Of a stretch of DNA of 9,136 nt, positions 1-6,224 are shown one piece after another. The translations under genes were made by a program, and so were the position numbers. Below the pieces are notes generated by a model. That model searched no databases, was not told the DNA's origin, and saw nothing but the letters and a program-made list of their open reading frames with translations. The number at the start of each line of letters is the position of its first letter. The stretch's first letter is position 1. Source of the stretch: Pseudoxanthomonas sp. (lineage in GTDB: Bacteria > Pseudomonadota > Gammaproteobacteria > Xanthomonadales > Xanthomonadaceae). The DNA is taken from contig JAJAZJ010000119.1 in the NCBI GenBank assembly GCA_026785795.1, forward strand, positions 1-9,136, read 5' to 3'.

Positions 1-1420
1 GACGCAGGTGAGTTTCGACGACCCCGGTGTCGTTATCCCTAGGCAGTCGTGGGGTTTTTCCGCCGCCCAGGCCGACGAAGGCAGCAGTGCCACCTGCCGC
101 ATTAAACTGGATCAGGCGCCCCCCGGCTACGCGCATTTCAACCTCGTCTACGAGGGCGAGAACGCAGCAGTGGCAGGTTTGGGGCAGGCGGCGTTTCGTG
201 ACTTCGCGTCTCACCTGAAGAACCGCAAGGTGCTGTCCGAGCTCAACAATAGAACGGAGGATGCGAAGTCCGTTCTTGCCTATGGCTATTCACAAGGCGG
301 TCGATTCCTGCGTGACTTTGTCTATCGCGGCTTCAACACCGGGCCGGACGGCGTGCGGGTTTTCGATGGCATGCTGGTGACCGCTGCTGGCGCGGGGCGA
401 GGCGGCTTCAATCATCGCTACGCGCTGCCGGGCCCGGCGGGCAATTCGGTAATGAGTAATCTGCGCGCGGTGGACATCTACCCGTTTGCAGACGTACCCA
501 CCCCCGACATTGATGGCAAGGGCAACGAGGGGCTGCTTGATCGTGCGACAGCCGACACTACCGTGCCTAAGATCTTCTACATCATCACTAGTTCCGAGTA
601 TTGGGCGCGTATTGCATCCCTGGCGCAAACCACGACAGACGGCAGGAAGGCAGTCGCGCTGGGAGCCGATAGCCGGCTCTACTTTTTTTCCGGCGCGCCG
701 CACGCACCGCGCCGCGCCGGGACCTTTACCGTGGCCGCAACGGAAGCCGCCTACCCCTACAACGACAATCGCGACCTCGATGACGGAATGAGCGCGCAGC
801 TGGAGAATCTGCGCCTGTGGGCGATGGATGGCATCCCGCCGCCGGACAGTGTTGCGCCGATCCCTGGGTTCACGCTGGTTGCCGCAAAGGACATAAAATT
901 CCCTGCGGTTCCCGGGATTCGCGTGCCGACGGATCCGCCACCGGTTTGGCAGCTTGATCTGGGTCGTGCTTACAAATCAGAAGGAATACTGAGCGAACCG
1001 GTACGGATTGGGCCGCGGTATCCGTTGCTGGTGCCCGGTGTCGATGGCGACGGCAATGAACTGGGCGGTTGGCGCGGTGCCATGTCTTCCGTGCCACTCG
1101 GAACCTACACCGCATGGAACTGGAGGTCGCCTGAAAATGCATCCTTCGGCTTCATATCGGGCTTGACAGGTGCCTTCATTCCCTTCGCCCGCACCCGCGC
1201 CGAGCGCCTGGCCGCCCAGGACCCCCGGCTCTCGATAGAAGAGCGCTACGGCAATCGCGAAGGTTTCATGAGCGCAGCCAAGGCTTCGATCGACAACGCA
1301 ATAGCCAGGCGTTTCCTGCTGCCCATGCAGCGTGAAAGCACAATCGAAAGAATGGGCCGGCACTGGGACGAGGTGGCGAAGTTGGATTGGCACCTGGGCC
1401 AACGCCAAACGGCAAACTAA
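1..1420 (+). CDS. Alpha/beta hydrolase domain protein (Abhydrolase_10-like), 5'-truncated by window edge
   Basis: This is probably an exported serine hydrolase of unknown substrate; the family is usually annotated only as 'alpha/beta hydrolase domain-containing protein'. The reading frame is open to the left edge, so the GTG at base 8 is unlikely to be the true start. From my knowledge of the family, an N-terminal part including the signal peptide is missing. Counting from that GTG, the nucleophile elbow is GYSQG (93-97, Ser95), followed by the family-typical RFLRDFVYRGFN. A segment containing SSEYW (Glu197) and the FFSGAPHA segment (His232) are the likely acid and base of a Ser-Glu-His triad. 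The C-terminal half carries the family blocks VPGVDGDGNE, PLGTYTAWN, FIPFARTRAE and DPRLSIEERYG, so this end is intact. The gene ends at TAA 1418-1420 and converges with the MATE gene. It contains five ATA, two AGA and four AGG codons, which are scarce in the genes to its right and suggest a different history. The family call is firm; the substrate cannot be read from the sequence. Confidence 0.85.
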   Translation, partial: TQVSFDDPGVVIPRQSWGFSAAQADEGSSATCRIKLDQAPPGYAHFNLVYEGENAAVAGLGQAAFRDFASHLKNRKVLSELNNRTEDAKSVLAYGYSQGGRFLRDFVYRGFNTGPDGVRVFDGMLVTAAGAGRGGFNHRYALPGPAGNSVMSNLRAVDIYPFADVPTPDIDGKGNEGLLDRATADTTVPKIFYIITSSEYWARIASLAQTTTDGRKAVALGADSRLYFFSGAPHAPRRAGTFTVAATEAAYPYNDNRDLDDGMSAQLENLRLWAMDGIPPPDSVAPIPGFTLVAAKDIKFPAVPGIRVPTDPPPVWQLDLGRAYKSEGILSEPVRIGPRYPLLVPGVDGDGNELGGWRGAMSSVPLGTYTAWNWRSPENASFGFISGLTGAFIPFARTRAERLAAQDPRLSIEERYGNREGFMSAAKASIDNAIARRFLLPMQRESTIERMGRHWDEVAKLDWHLGQRQTAN

Positions 1421-1467
1421 GGTCGGGACTTCCGTCCATTCCTCGCTCGATCGAATGCTCAGCCATG

Positions 1468-1490
1468 GCCGGGACCTGAACCCGGCTTTC
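1468..1490 (+). terminator. Possible weak terminator hairpin after the hydrolase gene
   Basis: GCCGGG at 1468-1473 and CCCGGC at 1481-1486 form a perfect 6-bp stem around a 7-base loop. The stem is followed by TTTC, only a short T tract. It lies 48 bases after the hydrolase stop codon in the convergent gap, where a terminator is expected. The U-tract is too short for a confident intrinsic terminator. On the minus strand the same bases resemble a tRNA T-arm (see findings). The rest of the 1421-1635 gap shows no gene that I can support. Confidence 0.3.
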
Positions 1491-1635
1491 GAGGGTGCGA
1501 AGCGCCACCAGTTCGCGAATCACCTCGCGCGCTGGGCAGGCTCGGCCGGACAGACGGGCGTGGGCGCCCCGGGCCGCGTGACGCCGAACAGGGCGGCCGT
1601 CACCATGCCGCGGTTACCCAGGGCCTAGCGCAGCG

Positions 1636-3087
1636 TCAGCGCTCGCCCACCCGCGCGCATCTATCGGCCACCGGCGCGGGCACCTGGCCCGGCACCTCCG
1701 ACGGGATCGCTACTTCTTCCGGCTCGGGTGGCAGCATGCGCGCGCTGCGCCAGTTGCCCCAGCGGTAGTAGGCCAGCTGCATGGCCATGGCGCAGAACGC
1801 GCTGACCGGGAAGCTCCACCAGATTGCATCCACGCCCATGACCGGTTGCAGCAGGTTCGCAAACGGCACGCGGATGCCCCACAGGGCGATGCCCAGGATG
1901 ATCAGCGGCGGAATCACCGCACCGGTGGCGCGGACCACGCCGGCCAGCACGAACACCACGCCGAAGAACAGGAACGACCACACCGCGATGTGGTTGAGCT
2001 GGCGCGCGATTTCCAGCGCCTCGCTGCCGGGCGGCATGAACATCGCCAGGGTGAAGCGGTCCAGCAGGATCAGCGGCAGGATCAGCGCGCCGGTGAGCAG
2101 GAAGTTGAAGCCCACGCCGGTGCGCGCGGTGGCGTCCACCCGATCCCAGCGGCCGGCGCCGACGTTCTGCGCGGCCATCGACGAACACGCCGCGCCAATC
2201 GCCATGGCCGGCATCTGCACGTAGGTCCACAGCTGCAGGGACGCGCCATAGGCCGCGGTGGTCAGGGTTCCAAACTGGTTGACCATGCTGATCATCGCGA
2301 TCATGGCCAGCGAGATCAGCACCATCTGCAGGCCCATCGGCACGCCCTTGGTCACCAGCGCGCGCACGATGGTCCAGTCGGGCCGGTAAAGATGCCGCTC
2401 GCCGCGGCTTATCCAGAGCGGATTGCGGCGGTAGCGCAGCCAGCTCAGCAGGGCGGCCAGGGCGATGGCGTTGGCGATCAGCGTGGCGGTGGCGCTGCCG
2501 GCCATGCCCATCGCCGGGAACGGGCCGATGCCGAACATCAGCAGCGGCACCAGCACGATATCCAGCAGCACCGCCAGCAGCAGGAACAGGAACGGCGTGC
2601 GGGTATCCCCCGCGCCGCGCAGGATGGCCGACAGGAACGCGAACGCGTACAGGAACGGCAGCGCCAGGAAGATGATCTTCAGATACGCATCGGCCAGCGG
2701 CAGCGCGGCGGCGGGGGTGGACATCCACACCAGCACATAACGCGACAGCGGCAGGCCCAGCGCTGCCAGCACGATGGAGATGCCCAGGAAGAACGTGGCC
2801 GCGGTGCCAATCACCTTGCGCGCCCCGGGCAGGTCCTTGCGGCCCATGGCCTGGGCCACCAGGATGGTCGAGGCCATGCCGAAGCCGAACACTCCACCCA
2901 GCAGCAGGAACATGATGTTGTTGGCGTTGGTGATCGCAGTCAGCGCCTCTTCGCCCAGAAAGCGCCCGACCCAGACGGCGTTGACCGATCCGTTCATCGA
3001 CTGCAGGGCGTTGCCGCCCAGGATCGGCAGCGCGAACACGAACAGGGTGCGCGCGATGGGGCCTTGGGTCAGGTCGCGGGGCGGCAT
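1636..3087 (-). CDS. MATE family efflux transporter
   Basis: This is a 483-residue inner-membrane antiporter that would export cationic or otherwise toxic compounds in exchange for Na+ or H+. The sequence shows about twelve hydrophobic segments in two halves. It has MATE-typical blocks: VGRFLGEEALTAI (40-52) after the first membrane segment, LVAQAMGRKD (76-85), LRGAGDTRTP (156-165), and in the second half MAAQNVGAGR (304-313) followed by VVRATGA (384-390). I chose the ATG at 3087 because MPPRDLTQGPIARTLFVFALP gives the usual short cytoplasmic N-terminus. An in-frame ATG at 3201 would add 38 hydrophilic residues with no family look. No clear Shine-Dalgarno sequence is visible before 3087. The C-terminus ends in a Pro/Glu-rich tail (453-483) that is probably cytoplasmic. 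The position where many MATE proteins have a conserved Asp in membrane segment 1 appears to be Asn36 here. The gene is divergent from the permease gene and convergent with the hydrolase gene. The drug substrate is unknown. Confidence 0.92.
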   Translation of the reverse strand: MPPRDLTQGPIARTLFVFALPILGGNALQSMNGSVNAVWVGRFLGEEALTAITNANNIMFLLLGGVFGFGMASTILVAQAMGRKDLPGARKVIGTAATFFLGISIVLAALGLPLSRYVLVWMSTPAAALPLADAYLKIIFLALPFLYAFAFLSAILRGAGDTRTPFLFLLLAVLLDIVLVPLLMFGIGPFPAMGMAGSATATLIANAIALAALLSWLRYRRNPLWISRGERHLYRPDWTIVRALVTKGVPMGLQMVLISLAMIAMISMVNQFGTLTTAAYGASLQLWTYVQMPAMAIGAACSSMAAQNVGAGRWDRVDATARTGVGFNFLLTGALILPLILLDRFTLAMFMPPGSEALEIARQLNHIAVWSFLFFGVVFVLAGVVRATGAVIPPLIILGIALWGIRVPFANLLQPVMGVDAIWWSFPVSAFCAMAMQLAYYRWGNWRSARMLPPEPEEVAIPSEVPGQVPAPVADRCARVGER

Positions 3088-3181
3088 GGGTGGCAGGGTA
3101 AAGGATCGGGGCGTAAACAGAGTTGGTCGCGGTGATCCATGCCGCGGCTGCCAGTGGTACACGGATCGACTGCCGTGGGTT

Positions 3182-3211
3182 TGATCGAGGGGCCTGCGCA
3201 CCGCGAGAATG
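3182..3211 (+). promoter_or_regulatory. Possible sigma70-type promoter for uORF/amino acid permease
   Basis: TTGATC (3182-3187) and GAGAAT (3206-3211) are separated by 18 bases, and each matches the consensus hexamers at four of six positions. Transcription would begin near 3218, about 40 bases before the upstream ORF at 3258 and about 115 bases before the permease ATG. This is pattern reading only. No convincing promoter was found in the other direction for the MATE gene. Confidence 0.3.
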
Positions 3212-3257
3212 GATCGGGCCGGATGCCGGGTCCCGAATGGTTCGAGGAGTTGCGTGC

Positions 3258-3335
3258 ATGACCCAGATGTCTAAGTTCGCTGCACCAGCGCCGCATGGGC
3301 GGGGCCGGTGCGTCCCGCGCGGCGCTTGCGCATGA
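3258..3335 (+). CDS. Putative 25-residue upstream ORF overlapping the permease start
   Basis: This ATG-started short frame is preceded by a strong Shine-Dalgarno-like GAGGAG at 3244-3249, 8 bases before the ATG. It ends in TGA at 3333-3335, sharing ATGA with the permease start at 3332. The predicted peptide begins MTQMSKFAAPAP and ends in an Arg/Cys-containing GRGRCVPRGACA. It has no recognisable domain or membrane segment. The permease ATG itself has no visible ribosome binding site, so translation of this frame could deliver ribosomes to the permease (translational coupling). Alternatively the frame is accidental and the permease starts at the GTG at 3308. The ribosome binding site and overlap are directly visible; expression and function are inference. 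Confidence 0.35.
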   Translation: MTQMSKFAAPAPHGRGRCVPRGACA

Positions 3336-4591
3336 GCGGCAGCCCCGCTCCTGCCGGCGATGCACCCAGCCGGCTCTCGCGCAAGCTGGGCACCATTGAT
3401 GCGGTGGTGATCGGCCTGGGTGCGATGATCGGCGCGGGCGTGTTTGCGGTGGTCGGTCCCGCCGCGCAGGCCGCCGGGACCGGGCTGCTGGTGGCGCTGG
3501 TAATCGCTGCACTGGTCGCCTGGTGCAATGCGCTGTCGTCGGCCCAGTTGGCTGCGCTGTATCCGCAGTCCGGCGGCGCGTATGTGTATGGCAACCAGCG
3601 GCTGGGGGCGCTATGGGGATTTCTTGCCGGCTGGGGCTTCGTGGTCGGCAAGGTGGCCAGTTGCGCGGCCATGGCCCTGACCTTTGCCAGCTATGCGGCG
3701 CCGCAATACCTGCGCCCGCTGGCGGTGGCGGCGGTGCTGGTGATGACCGCGGTGAACTATTCCGGCATCCGCAAGACCGCGCTGGTTACTCGCTTCATCG
3801 TGGTGGTGGTGCTGGTTGTGCTGGCCACGGTAGTCGCCACTATCGCGTACAGCGGCCACTTGGAACCCGCGCGGCTGCTGCCGCTGGGCGGCACCGGACC
3901 TTACGGTGTGCTGCAGGCGGCCGGGCTGTGGTTCTTCGCTTTCGCCGGCTACGCGCGGATCGCCACGCTGGGCGAAGAGGTGATCGATCCCGCCCGCACC
4001 ATCCCGCGCGCAATCCCGATCGCGCTGGGCATTGCCCTGCTGGTGTACTCGGCGGTGGCGGTCAGCGTCATGCTGGCCGTCGATCTGGAGACCCTGTCGG
4101 GCGCGGCGGCTCCGCTGGTTACGGCCGTAGAAGCGGGCAGCCTGGCTGCGTGGAGCCCGGTGGTACGCGTTGGTGCCTCGGTGGCTTGCCTGGGCGTATT
4201 GCTTTCGTTGCTGGCGGGGGTCAGCCGCACGGTGTTCTCGATGGCGGCCCATCGTGACCTGCCGCAGGCGCTGGCAGCGGTTCACCCGCGCCACCATGTT
4301 CCGCACCGCGCCGAGCTTGCGGTGGGCCTGCTGGTGGCGCTGGCGGTGGCCTTCGCCGACCTGCGTTCGGCAATCGGCTTCAGTGCATTCACTGTACTCA
4401 CCTACTACGCCATCACCAACGCGGCTGCGCTGACCCTGGATGCGTCCGAACGGCGTTGGCCGCAATGGATCGCCGTTGCCGGGCTGGCGGGATGCGCGGT
4501 ACTGGCGTTCGCCCTGCCAGTGGCGTCGGTGCTGGCTGGATCTACGGTGCTGCTCGTGGGTGTGCTGGGGTTTCGGCTGCGTACCCGATGA
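3332..4591 (+). CDS. APC-superfamily amino acid permease
   Basis: This is a 419-residue inner-membrane transporter of the amino acid-polyamine-organocation superfamily, probably a proton-coupled amino acid importer or exchanger. About 11-12 hydrophobic segments are visible. The first contains the unwound-helix substrate motif GLGAMIGAGVF (28-38). It is followed by the YPQSGGAYVY block (77-86), typical of cationic-amino-acid-transporter-like permeases. Segment 6 with its following loop reads FFAFAGYARIATLGEE, then the DPARTIPRAI signature (219-228). The ATG at 3332 gives a short polar N-terminus before segment 1. A GTG at 3308 would add eight basic residues and cannot be excluded. There is no good ribosome binding site directly before 3332, but the short upstream frame ends across this ATG. 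The next gene begins 61 bases downstream with its own -10-like element. The transported amino acid cannot be assigned. Confidence 0.88.
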   Translation: MSGSPAPAGDAPSRLSRKLGTIDAVVIGLGAMIGAGVFAVVGPAAQAAGTGLLVALVIAALVAWCNALSSAQLAALYPQSGGAYVYGNQRLGALWGFLAGWGFVVGKVASCAAMALTFASYAAPQYLRPLAVAAVLVMTAVNYSGIRKTALVTRFIVVVVLVVLATVVATIAYSGHLEPARLLPLGGTGPYGVLQAAGLWFFAFAGYARIATLGEEVIDPARTIPRAIPIALGIALLVYSAVAVSVMLAVDLETLSGAAAPLVTAVEAGSLAAWSPVVRVGASVACLGVLLSLLAGVSRTVFSMAAHRDLPQALAAVHPRHHVPHRAELAVGLLVALAVAFADLRSAIGFSAFTVLTYYAITNAAALTLDASERRWPQWIAVAGLAGCAVLAFALPVASVLAGSTVLLVGVLGFRLRTR

Positions 4592-4622
4592 CGGTTGACG
4601 CAAACCGGTACAGCCCGGGGAC

Positions 4623-4628
4623 TAGACT
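4623..4628 (+). promoter_or_regulatory. Possible -10 element upstream of the CoA transferase gene
   Basis: TAGACT lies 24 bases before the ATG at 4653. A TTGACG at 4595-4600 is a good -35 hexamer, but the spacing is 22 bases, longer than the usual 16-18, so the pairing is doubtful. If used, it would give a short leader of roughly 18 bases containing a weak CGGA ribosome binding site at 4643-4646. Confidence 0.3.
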
Positions 4629-4652
4629 GGATGACTAGCTGACGGATTCCGC

Positions 4653-6170
4653 ATGAGCAACCGCATCCACCACCCGCAGCTGCTCCAGCGCCGCATGGGA
4701 GCCAGCGAGGCGGCCGCCCTGATCCAGCCCGGCGACACCGTGGCCATGAGCGGGTTCACGGGCGCGGGCTATCCGAAAGCGGTGCCGCAGGCGCTGGCCG
4801 CGCACATGCAGGCGGCGCACGCGGCGGGCCAGGCGTTCAAGGTCAAGCTGCTTACCGGCGCGTCCACCGCGCCGGAGCTGGATGGAGCGCTGGCCAAGGT
4901 CGGCGGCATGGAGCTGCGCCTGCCCTATCAGTCCGATCCGACCACGCGCGCGCGCATCAACGCCGGCGAGATGGAGTACATCGACCTGCACCTGAGCCAC
5001 GTGGCGCAGTACGCCTGGTTCGGATTTTTCGGCGACATCGACGTGGCGGTGGTGGAGGTGTCCGGCATCCTGGAAGACGGGCGGCTGGTGCCGTCGTCCT
5101 CGGTCGGCAACAACAAGACCTGGCTGGAACAGGCCGGCAAGGTGATCCTGGAGGTCAACGCGTGGCAGCCGGCCGGGCTGGAGGGCATGCACGACATCTA
5201 CTACGGCACCGCGCTGCCGCCGCAGCGGATGCCGATCCCGCTACTCAGGCCCAACGACCGCATCGGTGAACCCTACCTGCGCTGTGATCTGGACAAGGTG
5301 ATCGCGGTGGTGCAGACCGATGCGGCCGACCGCAACACCCCGTTCGCGTTGCCCGACCACACCTCCAAAGCCATCGCCGGGCACCTGCTCGAGTTCCTGG
5401 ACCATGAAGTCAGGCGCGGCAGGCTCACCGCGCAATTGCTGCCGCTGCAGTCGGGCGTGGGCAACTTCGCCAATGCGGTGCTGGCCGGGCTGGCACAGGG
5501 CGGCTATCGCGGCCTTACTGCATACACCGAGGTCATCCAGGACGGCATGCTGGGCCTGATCCGCCAGGGGGTACTGGATACGGCCTCTGCCACCGCGTTC
5601 TCGCTCAGCCCGGCCGGGCTGGAGGCCTTCGCATGCGACATTGACTTCTACCGCGAACGCATCGTGCTGCGCCCGCAGGAAATCTCCAACCATCCCGAAC
5701 TGATCCGCCGGCTGGGCTGCATCGCGCTCAACGGCATGATCGAGGCCGACCTGTACGGCAACGTCAACTCCACCCACATCGCCGGCAGCGCGATCATGAA
5801 CGGCATCGGCGGCAGCGGCGACTTCGCCCGCAATGCCTACCTGTCGGTGTTCATGGCGCCCAGCACCGCCAAGGGTGGGCAGGTCTCGGCGATCGTGCCG
5901 ATGGCCAGCCACGTGGACCACACCGAGCACGACACCATGGTGCTGGTGACCGAGCAGGGCCTGGCCGACCTGCGCGGGCTCTCGCCCAAGCAGCGCGCAC
6001 GCGTGGTCATAGACAACTGCGCGCACCCCGATTTCCGCCCGCTGCTCCACGACTACTTCGACCGCGCCTGCCGCGACAGCTACGGCAAGCACACCCCGCA
6101 CCTGCTGGGCGAGGCGCTGTCCTGGCACCAGCGCTATCTGGACACCGGCAGCATGCGCATCGGCGGGTAG
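4653..6170 (+). CDS. Acetyl-CoA hydrolase/transferase family protein, probable succinyl-CoA:acetate-type CoA transferase
   Basis: This 505-residue cytosolic enzyme belongs to the family that includes AarC, ScpC and Ach1. The family moves CoA between short-chain acyl-CoAs and carboxylates such as acetate, propionate and succinate. The glycine-rich N-terminal block SGFTGAGYPK (33-42) is present. So is the block QSGVGNFANAVLAGL (266-280) followed by YTEVIQDGML (291-300), in which Glu293 matches the catalytic glutamate that forms the gamma-glutamyl-CoA thioester in this family. Further on are NSTHIAGSAIMNGIGGSGDF (372-391), the CoA/oxyanion glycine-rich loop, and the C-terminal TEQGLADLRGLSPKQRA (433-449). 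Length and order match full-length members with no damage. The ATG at 4653 is chosen because family proteins start just before the RR(M/I) segment. Permease and flavoprotein genes flank it without overlap. No methylcitrate or acetate-kinase genes lie nearby, so the physiological pair (acetate/succinate or propionate/succinate) is open. Confidence 0.93.
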   Translation: MSNRIHHPQLLQRRMGASEAAALIQPGDTVAMSGFTGAGYPKAVPQALAAHMQAAHAAGQAFKVKLLTGASTAPELDGALAKVGGMELRLPYQSDPTTRARINAGEMEYIDLHLSHVAQYAWFGFFGDIDVAVVEVSGILEDGRLVPSSSVGNNKTWLEQAGKVILEVNAWQPAGLEGMHDIYYGTALPPQRMPIPLLRPNDRIGEPYLRCDLDKVIAVVQTDAADRNTPFALPDHTSKAIAGHLLEFLDHEVRRGRLTAQLLPLQSGVGNFANAVLAGLAQGGYRGLTAYTEVIQDGMLGLIRQGVLDTASATAFSLSPAGLEAFACDIDFYRERIVLRPQEISNHPELIRRLGCIALNGMIEADLYGNVNSTHIAGSAIMNGIGGSGDFARNAYLSVFMAPSTAKGGQVSAIVPMASHVDHTEHDTMVLVTEQGLADLRGLSPKQRARVVIDNCAHPDFRPLLHDYFDRACRDSYGKHTPHLLGEALSWHQRYLDTGSMRIGG

Positions 6171-6196
6171 CGCCGCGTCATCCGGCGCCCGCGCAT

Positions 6197-6202
6197 TAGA
6201 AT
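6197..6202 (+). promoter_or_regulatory. Possible -10 element upstream of the FAD-dependent dehydrogenase gene
   Basis: TAGAAT matches the sigma70 -10 consensus at five of six positions and lies 22 bases before the ATG at 6225. No good -35 hexamer lies 16-18 bases upstream. It overlaps the ATGs at 6201 and 6204. If this is the promoter, those codons would not be in the transcript, which favours 6225 as the translation start. Confidence 0.35.
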
Positions 6203-6224
6203 GATGGCCCGCGCAGGACCCCGC

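Noticed and set aside
1266..1523. Small minus-strand frame starting VIRELVALRTLESRVQ, with a mirror plus-strand frame at 1332-1628
   Set aside because: It overlaps the 3' end of the hydrolase gene antisense, has no ribosome binding site or domain, and the protein-like look comes from the T-arm-like hairpin. I could not support it as a gene.
1555..1572. GGGCG/CGCCC hairpin in the convergent gap as a terminator for the MATE gene
   Set aside because: The stem is only 5 bp, it has no T tract on either strand, and such stems arise easily in GC-rich DNA.
1846..3135. Long plus-strand open frame (about 429 codons) opposite the MATE gene
   Set aside because: The translation is Gln/His/Arg/Gly-rich without any domain, as expected for an antisense shadow of a GC-rich membrane protein gene.
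1661..3259. Second minus-strand frame (about 532 codons) overlapping the MATE gene in another phase
   Set aside because: The Arg/Pro/His/Ala-rich translation has no membrane segments or motifs, while the other frame is a clear MATE protein.
3123..3335. A 70-codon version of the frame upstream of the permease, starting at 3123
   Set aside because: There is no ribosome binding site at 3123 and it would run through the likely promoter region. Only the shorter version from 3258 has a good ribosome binding site.
6171..6187. CGCCG/CGGCG hairpin after the CoA transferase stop codon as a terminator
   Set aside because: It has a 5-bp stem with a 7-base loop and no following T tract, too weak to call.
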